Shown here: piece by piece, positions 26,705-35,654 of the stretch
How the letters are laid out: every line of letters begins with the position of its first letter
Numbering within the stretch: the first letter of the stretch is position 1
NCBI GenBank assembly: GCA_017984215.1
Contig: JAGOAA010000010.1
Location: 1-58,751, forward strand
Direction of reading: 5' to 3'
DNA from: Cytophagaceae bacterium
GTDB lineage: Bacteria; Bacteroidota; Bacteroidia; Cytophagales; Spirosomataceae
DNA: 58,751 nucleotides
The notes under the pieces: generated by a model
What the model saw: the letters and a program-made list of their open reading frames with translations, nothing else
The model's database searches: none
Told to the model about the DNA's origin: nothing
Made by a program: the position numbers and the translations under genes

Positions 26705-27694
26705 TTATACCGAAAATAAATGCGAATAGCGACGAATTGAAACATCTGCTTGCAGTTCTTTTTCACCCAAGATATCTTGTGTAAAGGCATGCGCAAAATA
26801 AGGACTTAAGGATACACCTTTTGAGCCAAAACCATTGAATATTCCCCGTTTATTTCCGGAGAGCATCCCGACAAATGGCCTGCGATCTTGCGTTGCAGGT
26901 CGAATTCCTACGTAGGTATCCAAAAGTTCGAAGTTCGATACACCCATGCTAGTCAATTTACCGATAAGTTCTTCGCGTGACGATGCGGTAGGCGTTTGTG
27001 TGAATTCATCCCAACGGTACGTTGCGCCTACTTTGAACGCTCCATCCGGTAATGGGAGGATAAACCCATTTTTGTTTAGAATACAATCGCGGGAAGGTTC
27101 ATTCGATTGAAAACGAATTAATTCCCCCTTAGCAGGAAGGAAAGGTAATTTATTCCACAAGGAATTTTGCGTAGCGTGAAAACCTTCGCAAAAAACAACT
27201 CCTTCAAAATCCATGGCATCTGCCTCTTGGAATGTTTTGGCAGTGTAAAAGCCCTGCTTCTCAAAATAGTTTTTCGAATGATGTAACAAACTAGCCACAT
27301 CCAGCCAACCAGCTTGCTTGACCCAAACTCCGTCATCAGTCCAAGTCAAAAAATCATGGTTAATTTCCGACTTTCGATCGAGCAACCATTGCTTCATCTC
27401 TGCATTCGCAAAGGGACGAAACAAAGGCATCGGATGAAAAAAAGAGGCGTTTAAAGTCTTTTCGAGTTGTTGGTAAAAAGGAAAAAGATAATCAAACAAT
27501 TCATCAGCTAGCCACGTTTTTTCAAGTTTACGGCCTGTAACAGGATTAAAAATCCCACCAGCTGCATAGGATGAATTAAAATGTATGGGAGAATCCCAAA
27601 TCTGAAAAGGAATTTTAGCCAGCAGAAAATGATGCGCGAGGACAGTTCCTGCGACACCTTGGCCAACAATCAAATAGGGCTTACTTTTTTTCAC
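26705..27694 (-). CDS. FAD-dependent oxidoreductase (DAO family)
   Basis: The protein belongs to the D-amino-acid oxidase/glycine oxidase-like flavoproteins. The FAD-binding Rossmann motif GQGVAGTVLA is at the N-terminus, YAAGGIFNPVTGRK follows, and the C-terminal GIRPATQDRRPFVG and GFGSKGVSLSP segments are typical for the family. I suggest GTG 27694 as start (329 residues), directly before KKSKPYLIVGQG; a TTG 15 bases upstream is also open. The start overlaps the cmk stop by 14 bases, so it is translationally coupled. The substrate, probably an amine or amino acid, is unknown. Confidence 0.82.
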   Translation of the reverse strand: MKKSKPYLIVGQGVAGTVLAHHFLLAKIPFQIWDSPIHFNSSYAAGGIFNPVTGRKLEKTWLADELFDYLFPFYQQLEKTLNASFFHPMPLFRPFANAEMKQWLLDRKSEINHDFLTWTDDGVWVKQAGWLDVASLLHHSKNYFEKQGFYTAKTFQEADAMDFEGVVFCEGFHATQNSLWNKLPFLPAKGELIRFQSNEPSRDCILNKNGFILPLPDGAFKVGATYRWDEFTQTPTASSREELIGKLTSMGVSNFELLDTYVGIRPATQDRRPFVGMLSGNKRGIFNGFGSKGVSLSPYFAHAFTQDILGEKELQADVSIRRYSHLFSV

Positions 27695-28367
27695 GTTTGA
27701 CACGTTCAACCTGTGCTAAGACAAATTCCACTTGTTCGTCCATGCTTCGAAATGAGGTATCTAAATCGATGGCATCCTCCGCGCGCTTCAATGGACCTTC
27801 TTCCCGATTGGAATCAATCTCATCACGCATACGCAAATTTTCAATGATATCTTCTAAAGGCAAGTCCTCGCCTTTTTGTAAAAGCTCTAGTTTACGACGC
27901 TGTGCGCGAATATGCGGCTGTGCAGTCATGAATATCTTCACTTCGGCATCCGGAAAAACAACGGTCCCAATATCTCGTCCATCCATCACAAGTCCTTTCT
28001 TTTGGCCCATCTTTTGTTGCTGCGCAACCATGGCTCTACGAACAATCGTTATGGCAGCTACTTGACTGACCATCTCTGAAATGTACATTTTACGAATTTC
28101 AACCTCTACGTTTTCGCCGTTCAAAATGGTATCTGAAGCTTGACGCTGTTGATTAAACTCAAAACTTATGTCAATGTGCTGCAATGCATCGATGACCGCT
28201 TGCGGATCTGAAATATCGATGGAATTCCGGTGAAAATACAAGGCAACCGCCCGGTACATAGCACCCGTATCAACAAACGCATAATGCAATTTGGCAGCTA
28301 CACGTTTGGCAGTTGTACTTTTTCCACAAGAAGAAAAGCCGTCCAGGGCCACAATAATCTTAGGCAT
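27681..28367 (-). CDS. cmk: Cytidylate kinase
   Basis: Cmk phosphorylates CMP and dCMP with ATP in pyrimidine nucleotide metabolism. The 228-residue protein has the P-loop GFSSCGKST (10-18), the substrate motif VDTGAMYRAVA, the DGRDIGTVVFPDA segment and the lid region with RRKLELLQKG and DSNREEGPLKRAEDA. It overlaps the upstream alpha/beta hydrolase gene by 8 bases and the downstream FAD oxidoreductase by 14 bases. It belongs to the run that follows clpX. Confidence 0.95.
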   Translation of the reverse strand: MPKIIVALDGFSSCGKSTTAKRVAAKLHYAFVDTGAMYRAVALYFHRNSIDISDPQAVIDALQHIDISFEFNQQRQASDTILNGENVEVEIRKMYISEMVSQVAAITIVRRAMVAQQQKMGQKKGLVMDGRDIGTVVFPDAEVKIFMTAQPHIRAQRRKLELLQKGEDLPLEDIIENLRMRDEIDSNREEGPLKRAEDAIDLDTSFRSMDEQVEFVLAQVERVKREKK

Positions 28368-29082
28368 GAATCTCGTTAATAAATTGGTTAATCACAGCGT
28401 TTGTTTCCTCGGGTGCTTCATAACAACCTTGGTGTGCAACGCCCAATAAAATTACGTATTTATGTTGGTCTTTCCCCGCCAACAACTCAACGATAGCTTC
28501 AGTAGGAATCAGAGGGTCTTTTTCGCCCAACACAAATAAGATCGGAATGTCCGTTGACCGTACAAAATCCTGCAAATCTTCGCGAACTTTCATCGCTAAA
28601 GTGGAAGCGATTAATCCCGTTTGATTTAATTGGGAATAACGATTTGCAAGAATATCCATCAATTCTTGATGGGATTCGACAAAATGTGGGGCAAATAAAT
28701 TAGCAACAAAAGACCGAATAAACTTCTCAGATCCATGTTCTTGAATAAATGCTGCCGTCTTATCGCGTTGCAGTTTCTTATCTGCGGAATCTGCAACAGG
28801 CGTTGAATGGAGCATAATGATTCCTTGCACTTGCTCAGGAAACTGCTTGGCCAACTCCAATGCGATGTAACCACCCATGGAATGACCTATCAAAATAAAG
28901 GATTGATTTTGAGGAAGAATATCCACTATTTTTCGTGCATATTCGGCAATCGTCATACAATCGGACCAATCCGCATAATTAGGAATATGCAAGGTTTGAT
29001 TAGGAAAACGACCAGGAATAAAATCATCCCACATCCGAGCATCCTCGCCAAAACCGTGCAACAAAACCAACGACGGATTCAT
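28360..29082 (-). CDS. Alpha/beta hydrolase
   Basis: The 240-residue protein has a complete alpha/beta-hydrolase fold. The oxyanion segment LLHGFGEDARMW is at the N-terminus, the nucleophile elbow is GHSMGGY, the acid is in VLGEKDPLIP and the His in VAHQGCYE. There is no signal peptide, so it acts in the cytoplasm on an unknown ester or C-C bond; similar proteins are often annotated as esterases or MenH-like. It begins 1 base after the stop of the lipoprotein gene and overlaps cmk by 8 bases. Confidence 0.88.
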   Translation of the reverse strand: MNPSLVLLHGFGEDARMWDDFIPGRFPNQTLHIPNYADWSDCMTIAEYARKIVDILPQNQSFILIGHSMGGYIALELAKQFPEQVQGIIMLHSTPVADSADKKLQRDKTAAFIQEHGSEKFIRSFVANLFAPHFVESHQELMDILANRYSQLNQTGLIASTLAMKVREDLQDFVRSTDIPILFVLGEKDPLIPTEAIVELLAGKDQHKYVILLGVAHQGCYEAPEETNAVINQFINEIHA

Positions 29083-29083
29083 G

Positions 29084-29599
29084 CTAATAGGTAACTAACA
29101 GCCCGACAATCGTGAAACACAAGCCGATAAGCGCCGCCAAACCACCGACAAAACCCAAGCCAAAAACAGCTAATACGACACCGATAGCCAACAAAGTCAA
29201 ACCTATTTTCAATTGGGGTGCCCAATGCTTAGGTCCTTGTGGATTAGCCTTATATTGCTTAAATGAAGCTTTTTTGACGTAGGACTTTACGGGACTTGCA
29301 TCTAAAATTCGATCAACATGCAAAGAAGCGGATTCTTGTTGGGCTTTAGGTGCAACAGGCGCAGCTACCGTCGGCAAAGATGCCTCGATACTATTTTGTT
29401 GCACATGGTGAGGAGCAGGTTGATTAACGTTATTGCTTGGAACTACCTCATTCATCACACGCTGTTTTTCAGCTTCATTTACGGGAGCTTTTACAGACTC
29501 CGTCGATACAGGCGTAGGTGCGAAAGCGGCAACAACCGCTTTTTTCGCGCAAGAACTAGCTAATAAAGCTAGTATGAATAACAATCCGATCCTTTTCAT
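29084..29599 (-). CDS. Lipoprotein with Gly-rich C-terminal membrane segments
   Basis: The 171-residue protein starts at ATG 29599, one base after the clpX stop. A lipoprotein signal with Cys17 (LASSC) leads to a low-complexity, Pro/Val/Ala-rich middle region (about 25-115). The C-terminus is hydrophobic and Gly-rich (about 130-171: LLAIGVVLAVFGLGF, GGLAALIGLCFTIVG), able to form two membrane helices. I do not recognise a family with known function. The position between clpX and an alpha/beta hydrolase gene suggests the same transcript but gives no functional clue. Confidence 0.7.
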   Translation of the reverse strand: MKRIGLLFILALLASSCAKKAVVAAFAPTPVSTESVKAPVNEAEKQRVMNEVVPSNNVNQPAPHHVQQNSIEASLPTVAAPVAPKAQQESASLHVDRILDASPVKSYVKKASFKQYKANPQGPKHWAPQLKIGLTLLAIGVVLAVFGLGFVGGLAALIGLCFTIVGLLVTY

Positions 29600-29600
29600 A

Positions 29601-30854
29601 TTATGCAACAACTTTCATTTGGTGAAAAACGGTACGCTCGAATTTCGATTTAGCATAGGTCAAATCGATGGTAAAGTCAGTAAGCTCCGACTGCGAAGGA
29701 ATTTCAAACATCGCATCCGTCATGATTGCTTCCATAATCGAACGCAATCCACGTGCACCTAATTTATATTGCATCGCTTGCTCCACAATATAGCTTAACG
29801 CCTCAGGTGAAAAATGCAAGGCTACACCTTCCATCGAGAACAATTTCTCATATTGTTTGACCAAAGCATTCTTAGGTTCCGTCAAAATTGACAACAATGC
29901 CGTCGCATCCAATGGATTTAAAAATGTTACGACAGGCAAACGACCCAATAATTCAGGAATTAAACCAAAAGACTTCAAATCTTGCGCCGAAACATACTTC
30001 ATGATTTGATCCTTCTCAAATGAATCATGGAAGGTATCGTCGCCTGAAAAACCAATTGGACGCGCATTTAAACGCTTTGAAATATGGCGATCGATGCCAT
30101 CAAAAGCACCTCCACAGATAAACAAGATGTTTTCTGTGTTTACAGCAATCATTTTTTGATCCGGATGCTTACGCCCACCTTGCGGCGGAACATTAACAAT
30201 CGAACCTTCCAATAATTTCAATAAGGCTTGTTGGACCCCCTCCCCAGACACATCACGTGTAATCGAAGGATTATCCGATTTACGGGCAATTTTATCAATC
30301 TCATCAATGAACACAATACCACATTCAGTCTTCTCTACATCGTAGTTGGCCGCTTGAAGCAAACGTGTTAAAATCGTTTCCACATCCTCCCCCACATAAC
30401 CAGCCTCCGTAATCACGGTCGCATCTGCGATACAGAAAGGAACTTGTAATTTTTGCGCAAGTGTTCTGGCTAAATAAGTTTTACCCGTACCTGTCTCACC
30501 TACCATGAGGATGTTTGATTTTTCAATCTTCACATCATCTGCAGATGCGGGTTGCATCAAGCGCTTGTAATGATTGTATACCGCCACAGAAAGATGACGT
30601 TTCGCCTCTTCTTGACCGATGACATATTCATCCAAATAGGCTTTTAAGTCTTTCGGTTTCACCAATTCGAATTGATGATGAGATGCAGATGCCACGGGTG
30701 CGCCTAACTCCTCTTTGATAACCTCATAGCCTTGTTGGATGCAGCTATTGCAAATATGTCCTTCGATACCCGACAACAACATACCCGCATTGCTTTCAAT
30801 CACCGATTTTGCTCGGCCACAAAAAGAACAACTTACTTTTTTATTACTCGCCAT
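29601..30854 (-). CDS. clpX: ATP-dependent Clp protease ATP-binding subunit ClpX
   Basis: ClpX is the AAA+ unfoldase that feeds proteins into ClpP. The 417-residue protein has the N-terminal zinc-binding domain (Cys9, Cys12, Cys35, Cys38), Walker A GETGTGKT, Walker [12 protein letters not shown], the GGRKHP segment, the ClpP-docking loop with IGFSGD and the sensor-2 region [10 protein letters not shown]. It starts 3 bases downstream of the clpP stop, and the order tig, clpP, clpX is the usual one. The downstream lipoprotein, hydrolase, cmk and FAD genes follow without gaps. Confidence 0.97.
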   Translation of the reverse strand: MASNKKVSCSFCGRAKSVIESNAGMLLSGIEGHICNSCIQQGYEVIKEELGAPVASASHHQFELVKPKDLKAYLDEYVIGQEEAKRHLSVAVYNHYKRLMQPASADDVKIEKSNILMVGETGTGKTYLARTLAQKLQVPFCIADATVITEAGYVGEDVETILTRLLQAANYDVEKTECGIVFIDEIDKIARKSDNPSITRDVSGEGVQQALLKLLEGSIVNVPPQGGRKHPDQKMIAVNTENILFICGGAFDGIDRHISKRLNARPIGFSGDDTFHDSFEKDQIMKYVSAQDLKSFGLIPELLGRLPVVTFLNPLDATALLSILTEPKNALVKQYEKLFSMEGVALHFSPEALSYIVEQAMQYKLGARGLRSIMEAIMTDAMFEIPSQSELTDFTIDLTYAKSKFERTVFHQMKVVA

Positions 30855-30857
30855 GAA

Positions 30858-31565
30858 TTATACCGTACGGGTTAAAATCTCGTCAATCAAACCATATTCC
30901 TTTGCCTCAGCAGCTTTCATCCAATAATCACGATCGGAATCACGCTCGATTTCCTCGAAAGATTTACCAGAATGCTTCGCTAGAATCTCGTACAATTCTT
31001 GACGAATTTTCACGATTTCACGCGCTGTAATTTCAATATCGCGTGATTGACCTTGTGCCCCCCCTGACGGTTGGTGAATCATCACACGTGCATGCTCTAA
31101 AGCTGAACGTTTTCCAGCGGCACCACCGGCTAATAAAACAGCACCCATGGATGCAGCTAAAGAAGTACAAACAGTCGCTACTTCTGGACGGATGTAATTC
31201 ATCGTATCATAAATTCCCAAACCAGCATAAACCGATCCACCTGGGCTATTGATGTACATCACGATATCCTTTTTCGCATCCGTTGATTCCATGAACAACA
31301 ATTGCGCCACGATGATATTGGCCATGTAATCATCCACAGGAACACCCATGAAAATGATACGGTCCATAATCAAACGTGAGAACACATCGATTTGAGCGAA
31401 ACGCATCGGGCGCTCCTCAATGATGTATTGGGTCATGTCTTCAATTTGGTGCAACGGACGATCGCCGATGTGATTCATGTATTGATCAACCGCTAAGCCA
31501 TTCAAGCCACGGTGATGTACGGCATATTTACGAAACTCTTCTCCTGACAATTCTTTTGGATACAT
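30858..31565 (-). CDS. clpP: ATP-dependent Clp protease proteolytic subunit
   Basis: ClpP is the serine peptidase barrel of the Clp protease. From ATG 31565 it has 235 residues; a TTG three codons earlier is less likely. The catalytic Ser is in SLAASMGA (Ser139), the His in MIHQPSGG (His164) and the Asp in the RDYW segment. Like other Bacteroidota ClpP proteins it has an N-terminal extension of about 40 residues with YMNHIGDRP before the conserved IIEERP strand. It has its own probable -7 box (31623-31630) after the tig terminator. Confidence 0.96.
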   Translation of the reverse strand: MYPKELSGEEFRKYAVHHRGLNGLAVDQYMNHIGDRPLHQIEDMTQYIIEERPMRFAQIDVFSRLIMDRIIFMGVPVDDYMANIIVAQLLFMESTDAKKDIVMYINSPGGSVYAGLGIYDTMNYIRPEVATVCTSLAASMGAVLLAGGAAGKRSALEHARVMIHQPSGGAQGQSRDIEITAREIVKIRQELYEILAKHSGKSFEEIERDSDRDYWMKAAEAKEYGLIDEILTRTV

Positions 31566-31622
31566 AGGATTCAATGTTTAAAAATCAAATTTAAAATATT
31601 TTGGTATTAAATACGCAAAACA

Positions 31623-31630
31623 CAAATGTA
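31623..31630 (-). promoter_or_regulatory. -7 box for the clpP-clpX transcript
   Basis: On the minus strand the bases read TACATTTG, an exact TAnnTTTG match, about 58 bases ahead of ATG 31565. It lies just downstream of the tig terminator, so clpPX can be transcribed apart from tig. No clear -33 box is seen. Confidence 0.4.
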
Positions 31631-31647
31631 CGAACCTTAGTTCACAG

Positions 31648-31672
31648 AAAACCCCGCGAAGAGCGGGGTTTT
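31648..31672 (-). terminator. Rho-independent terminator after tig
   Basis: A GC-rich hairpin (CCCCGC, loop, GCGGGG) flanked by A4 and T4 on either side lies between the tig stop and the clpP promoter. It could act on both strands, but only the minus-strand tig transcript enters it. Confidence 0.8.
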
Positions 31673-31697
31673 CAAAAATATTGTGACAATTCAAAAA

Positions 31698-33038
31698 TTA
31701 AAGCGCCGCTGCGATTTCTTTAAATTTATCAACATCAATTTTAGTCGTTTTGTTTGGAATATTTTCCACAATCGCATTCGATACTTTATCCGAGAATGCT
31801 TGATTGTACAAGTTCATGAAGTTATCTCCTTTCGACTTGTCGCTCAAATAACCCATAGCAATTTTCTCAATCATCTCTTCGATACCCGGTTGGTCTGAAG
31901 ATAAATAACCACCAAATTGCTGACGAACCATATCTTTCGCTTTTTCAACTACCTCAGGGTAGTCAACTTTCACGTCAAATTTCTCAGCGATTTCGTTTTT
32001 GATTAGGTTCCAACGGATGTCACGTTTCACATTATCAAAATCTTGATCAATTTGCTCCGGTGTGAATTTACCTTCGTTGATACGAATCAACCAAGTACGT
32101 AAAAATTCTTCTGGCAAATCAATTTTAACAGATTCTAAAATCGCTTTCTCAGCATCGATGCGCAATAAATATTTCGCTTCGCGAGCATAATTTTCGCCTA
32201 CAATCGTCTCAACTTCCGCACGGAATGACTTCTCATCCGTTGCTTTTCCTGGTCCTAAAACCTTATCGAAAAATGCTACATTCATTTCAGAAGGCACTTG
32301 ACGCGTGATATCTTCAACTACGTAAGAAACCTCACCTTTCAATTCCGCAACCTCTTCTTCTTTCTTTCCTGTTGCTAATGCCAAAGCTTTCGCATCAACA
32401 AATACTTTATCGATCGCAAACTTCAAGGTATCCCCTTTCTTAGCGCCGACAAATACTTTCTTAGATTTATCTTGAATCGCGTGCATCGGAATAGCTGATT
32501 TCTCAACCCAGTCACCTTGCGTAAACGTTCCGAAAACTAAATCACGATCTTCAACCGACTCTGGATGCGTTTGCTCACCAAATTGCTTTTTCAAGTTTTC
32601 GATGGTCTCATCAATCTCCTTTTTGTCGGCTTTAATTTCGTAGGATTGAATCGCTTTCATTTTAGCTAAGTCCACCGTGAAATCACCGTGAAAACCTAAA
32701 TCATAATGAAAGGTAAATTCTGTATCTTTTTCCCAGTCGATTGCATCTGCTTCTTCTACAGCTGGCAAAGGCTCACCGACTAAGTTTAATTTATTTTCTT
32801 TGATATAATCACTTACGGCATGACCCAATTCGTGATTAATTTCATCCACCAATGCAGACTGACCATACAATTTCTTGATCAAAGTAGCAGGAACCATGCC
32901 TGGACGGAAACCTTTGATCGATGCCTTCTTACGGTAATCTTTCAATTTAGCTTCAACTTTCTCTTTGTAATCAGCCTCTGTTACAACAACAGTCAAACGA
33001 CCTTGTAAATCACTTGCTTTATTGAGTGAAATGTTCAT
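31698..33038 (-). CDS. tig: Trigger factor
   Basis: Trigger factor is the ribosome-bound chaperone of nascent chains. The 446-residue protein opens with the ribosome-binding domain, whose signature GFRPGMVP (43-50) has Met where the usual motif GFRxGKxP has Lys. A central domain of PPIase-like position (about 150-245) and a long helical C-terminal chaperone arm (about 260-440) follow. It precedes clpP and clpX, the usual order, but a terminator separates it from them. Upstream lies the tRNA-Leu gene and its terminator. Confidence 0.93.
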   Translation of the reverse strand: MNISLNKASDLQGRLTVVVTEADYKEKVEAKLKDYRKKASIKGFRPGMVPATLIKKLYGQSALVDEINHELGHAVSDYIKENKLNLVGEPLPAVEEADAIDWEKDTEFTFHYDLGFHGDFTVDLAKMKAIQSYEIKADKKEIDETIENLKKQFGEQTHPESVEDRDLVFGTFTQGDWVEKSAIPMHAIQDKSKKVFVGAKKGDTLKFAIDKVFVDAKALALATGKKEEEVAELKGEVSYVVEDITRQVPSEMNVAFFDKVLGPGKATDEKSFRAEVETIVGENYAREAKYLLRIDAEKAILESVKIDLPEEFLRTWLIRINEGKFTPEQIDQDFDNVKRDIRWNLIKNEIAEKFDVKVDYPEVVEKAKDMVRQQFGGYLSSDQPGIEEMIEKIAMGYLSDKSKGDNFMNLYNQAFSDKVSNAIVENIPNKTTKIDVDKFKEIAAAL

Positions 33039-33061
33039 ATAGAATTATTTATTTATTCAAT

Positions 33062-33099
33062 TAAAAAAAGCCCTCAAAAACCTATCGGTGTTGAGGGCT
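33062..33099 (-). terminator. Terminator after tRNA-Leu
   Basis: On the minus strand a 9-base stem (AGCCCTCAA with TTGAGGGCT, 33069-33099) is followed by T7 (33068-33062). It ends the tRNA transcript 6 bases after the CCA end and precedes tig. Confidence 0.85.
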
Positions 33100-33104
33100 T
33101 GCCT

Positions 33105-33189
33105 TGGTACGGGTGGAGGGACTCGAACCCCCATGCCTCGCGGCGCCAGATCCTAAGTCTGGTATGTCTACCAATTCCACCACACCCGC
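33105..33189 (-). tRNA. tRNA-Leu (anticodon UAG)
   Basis: The gene is 85 bases long with encoded CCA. The acceptor stem is GCGGGTG with CACCCGT (G-U at the first pair) and the discriminator base is A. The anticodon stem-loop is CCAGA-CTTAGGA-TCTGG, so the anticodon is TAG, reading CUA/CUN leucine codons. A long variable arm and GGTTCGAGTCC in the T arm fit a class II tRNA-Leu. Confidence 0.95.
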
Positions 33190-33202
33190 GTAATTTGGAC
33201 TG

Positions 33203-33234
33203 CAAAGGTAAGAAGCAAAATGTATTATTCCAAT
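33203..33234 (-). promoter_or_regulatory. Promoter of tRNA-Leu
   Basis: On the minus strand ATTG (33234-33231), 20 bases and TACCTTTG (33210-33203) fit the Bacteroidota promoter, with a start near 33197, a few bases ahead of the tRNA 5' end. Confidence 0.5.
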
Positions 33235-33291
33235 AGGGCACCCAAAATAATCAAGGATTTATGTGTAATTTCAACCTACTAAACCAGCACC

Positions 33292-33408
33292 ATGGAAACG
33301 GAATCACAACAACATGCCCCCAAATGGGCAAATTGGTATATATCGCTCGGATTATTCCTGTTAGGTCTTATTCTATTCTTTATCGTTTTCAGTTACCTAT
33401 ATCAATAA
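33292..33408 (+). CDS. Small membrane protein (38 aa) ahead of the SSS symporter
   Basis: This short frame begins with ATG 33292 and ends with TAA 33406-33408, 3 bases ahead of the symporter start. The protein has a polar N-terminus (METESQQHAPKWANWY) and a single hydrophobic helix of about 18 residues (SLGLFLLGLILFFIVFSYLY), ending in Q. The arrangement is like that of small accessory subunits encoded before some sodium/solute symporters, such as DUF485 proteins, but the sequence is too short to assign. It is probably a real small protein because of the tight spacing and clean membrane-helix pattern. Confidence 0.6.
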   Translation: METESQQHAPKWANWYISLGLFLLGLILFFIVFSYLYQ

Positions 33409-33411
33409 GAA

Positions 33412-35100
33412 ATGACGCTCATCGATTGGATTGTATTACTAAGTACCATTGGCGGAATCGTCTTTTATGGGATTTACCGTGGAAAACAGACAAAACACTC
33501 CTTGCAAGGTTTCTTATTGGCCGACCGCGAATTACCTTGGTATCATGTGTTGCTTTCGGTCATGGCGACGCAAGCTTCAGCGATTACTTTTTTATCAGCG
33601 CCAGGCCAAGCCTATACGGATGGCATGCGCTTTGTACAATTTTATCTAGGATTGCCCATCGCCATGATTGTGCTTTCGGTCACCTTCATTCCTAATTATT
33701 ACCGACTAAAAGTTTACACCGCCTATCAATTTTTAGAACAACGATTTGATTCCAAAACACGCATTCTAACTAGCTTATTATTTCTGATTCCTCGAGCCTT
33801 GTCGACAGGAGTTACCATTGCAGCCCCTTCCATCATTTTATCAACTTTATTGGGCTGGAATTTATCTTGGACCAATGCCATGACGGCAGCGCTCGTGACG
33901 ACTTATTGCATGATGGGTGGATCAAAAGCAATTTCTTACACCCAAATGTTACAGATGTCGGTGGTTTTAGCTGGAATGTTTCTTGCGGCGGTGTTGATCA
34001 TACACCAATTACCCGAAGAGATTGGCGTTCATGAATCTTTGCTCATCGCAGGTAAAATGGGCAAGATCAATTTGATTGACTGGAAATTCGATATTAATAA
34101 TCGCTATAATATTTGGTCGGGGATCATCGGTGGATTTTTTCTACAGCTATCTTATTTTGGGACAGACCAAAGCCAAGTAGGCCGCTACCTTTCCGGCCAA
34201 TCAGCTACGGCGAGTAAGAAAGGGCTGCTATTAAATGGATTCCTAAAAATCCCAATGCAATTCTTGATCCTACTCGTGGGAATTTTCGTGTATATCTTTT
34301 ATCAGTTTCAAGAGGCTCCTATATTTTTCAATAAGAATTCGGAGCGATTGTGGAGCCAACAAGCGAATTATAAGCAAGTAAGTGCGGAGCATCGTAATGT
34401 GTTTGAAGTTAAAAAACAACAGGAAATCGCTTTGGTAAAAGCAATTAAAACCCATGATGTTGCCAAGACTGAACAGCTACAGACTTCCATTCAAGATTTA
34501 CAAGGAAAACAAAAGGACTTACGAAGTCAAGCCGTGACCGAAATCAAAAAGTCCCACGCGGATTTTGAGGAACAGGATACCAATTATGTGTTTCTACGAT
34601 TTATCACAGACAACCTGCCCGTAGGGATTGTAGGCTTTCTAATTGCCATGATTTTATTAGCTTCCATGGGTTCCATGGCGTCAGCGTTTGGATCGCTAAC
34701 ATCTACGAGCATGGTGGATATCTACCAGCGATTTATGAATACAGAGGGCTCAAACCAGCATTATTGGTGGGTTTCCAAATTGATTACGCTTGGCTGGGGA
34801 ATTCTGTGTCTGATTGTTGCTCATTTTGCCGTCAATATGGGCAGTTTAATTGAGGTCGTAAACATCCTCGGATCTTGGTTTTACGGCACAATCTTGGGTG
34901 TCTTTTTATGTGCCTTTTATTTACCGCGCACCTCTGGGAATCAAGTATTTTGGTCGGCGATTGTGGCAGAAGCCTTCGTTATTTATGCCTGGTACATCGA
35001 TTTGATGGCCTTTTTGTGGCTGAATGTATTGGGGTGCTTATTGGTCATGGCCTTCGCAGGCATTTCGAGCTTGATTAGTCCTTCAACAAAGACAGCGTAA
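33412..35100 (+). CDS. Sodium:solute symporter family protein
   Basis: The 562-residue protein has the SSS (SGLT-like) fold with about 13 membrane helices. Recognisable parts are the second helix loop with YHVLLSVMATQASAITFLS and the conserved GGFFLQLSYFGTDQSQVGRYLSG region (abridged here to FGTDQSQVGRYLSG). A soluble insertion at about residues 305-390, rich in Lys, Glu and Gln, looks like a helical hairpin or coiled coil between membrane helices. The substrate (sugar, sialic acid or other) cannot be read. A 38-residue membrane protein is encoded just upstream. Its 3' end overlaps the convergent cyclophilin gene by 26 bases. Confidence 0.9.
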   Translation: MTLIDWIVLLSTIGGIVFYGIYRGKQTKHSLQGFLLADRELPWYHVLLSVMATQASAITFLSAPGQAYTDGMRFVQFYLGLPIAMIVLSVTFIPNYYRLKVYTAYQFLEQRFDSKTRILTSLLFLIPRALSTGVTIAAPSIILSTLLGWNLSWTNAMTAALVTTYCMMGGSKAISYTQMLQMSVVLAGMFLAAVLIIHQLPEEIGVHESLLIAGKMGKINLIDWKFDINNRYNIWSGIIGGFFLQLSYFGTDQSQVGRYLSGQSATASKKGLLLNGFLKIPMQFLILLVGIFVYIFYQFQEAPIFFNKNSERLWSQQANYKQVSAEHRNVFEVKKQQEIALVKAIKTHDVAKTEQLQTSIQDLQGKQKDLRSQAVTEIKKSHADFEEQDTNYVFLRFITDNLPVGIVGFLIAMILLASMGSMASAFGSLTSTSMVDIYQRFMNTEGSNQHYWWVSKLITLGWGILCLIVAHFAVNMGSLIEVVNILGSWFYGTILGVFLCAFYLPRTSGNQVFWSAIVAEAFVIYAWYIDLMAFLWLNVLGCLLVMAFAGISSLISPSTKTA

Positions 35101-35647
35101 ACTTGACTGGAATCACTGGTTTCTCGTCGAAAGAGCGTTGTTTTTGCATCGAATCGATGACCGCCAAGCCTTTCGTAATCTTGCCAAAAACGACGTATTG
35201 CTTATAGAAACGGGCAGCCTGCTCCGTATTCGTCACGATAAAAAATTCCGTAGGCGAAGATGACTTCTTGGGATTTCCTTCATCGTAGCGCGCCATTGCG
35301 ATAGTTCCGCGTTCCGGCTTCAGGTGGTCAGGGTATTCCGCAGGTACCAAATAGGCCAAACGATCCGCGAACTCGCCCCCGCCCTGCATACCTATTTCAT
35401 ATACATTTCGATAAAAATAGCGGTCGGTGAAATAACCCATCTTGACTAAGCGGACGAAATTAATGCGATGTAAAGGTGTTTCTTTCGCTAATGTAATTTC
35501 AAAATTTCCGATACGCGTTTCACCTAAAATCTTGGTTTCAGGATATTCATTTTCTTGCGCGCGTAATGCTTTTCCCACTTGGGATGGATCCACATTGTAA
35601 TTGGGTTTACAGGCAAACAGGAACAAGCAAAAAAACAAATACCGCAT
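35075..35647 (-). CDS. Cyclophilin-type peptidylprolyl isomerase, lipoprotein
   Basis: The 190-residue protein has a lipoprotein signal with Cys13 (LFAC) and a cyclophilin domain. Visible marks are FVRLVKMGYFTDRYFYRN, GTIAMARY, TEFFIVTN, and VVFGKITKGLAVIDSM. It would assist proline isomerisation in the periplasm, anchored to a membrane. I chose ATG 35647; a GTG two codons upstream borders a palindromic repeat at 35655. The final 26 bases overlap the end of the convergent symporter gene. It follows the MFS gene after a terminator, so it needs its own promoter, which I do not see clearly. Confidence 0.9.
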   Translation of the reverse strand: MRYLFFCLFLFACKPNYNVDPSQVGKALRAQENEYPETKILGETRIGNFEITLAKETPLHRINFVRLVKMGYFTDRYFYRNVYEIGMQGGGEFADRLAYLVPAEYPDHLKPERGTIAMARYDEGNPKKSSSPTEFFIVTNTEQAARFYKQYVVFGKITKGLAVIDSMQKQRSFDEKPVIPVKFTLSLLKD

Positions 35648-35654
35648 ACGCACT

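Noticed and set aside
35648-35653. GTG start at 35653 for the cyclophilin
   Set aside because: It adds only two residues ahead of the lipoprotein signal; ATG 35647 is ordinary.
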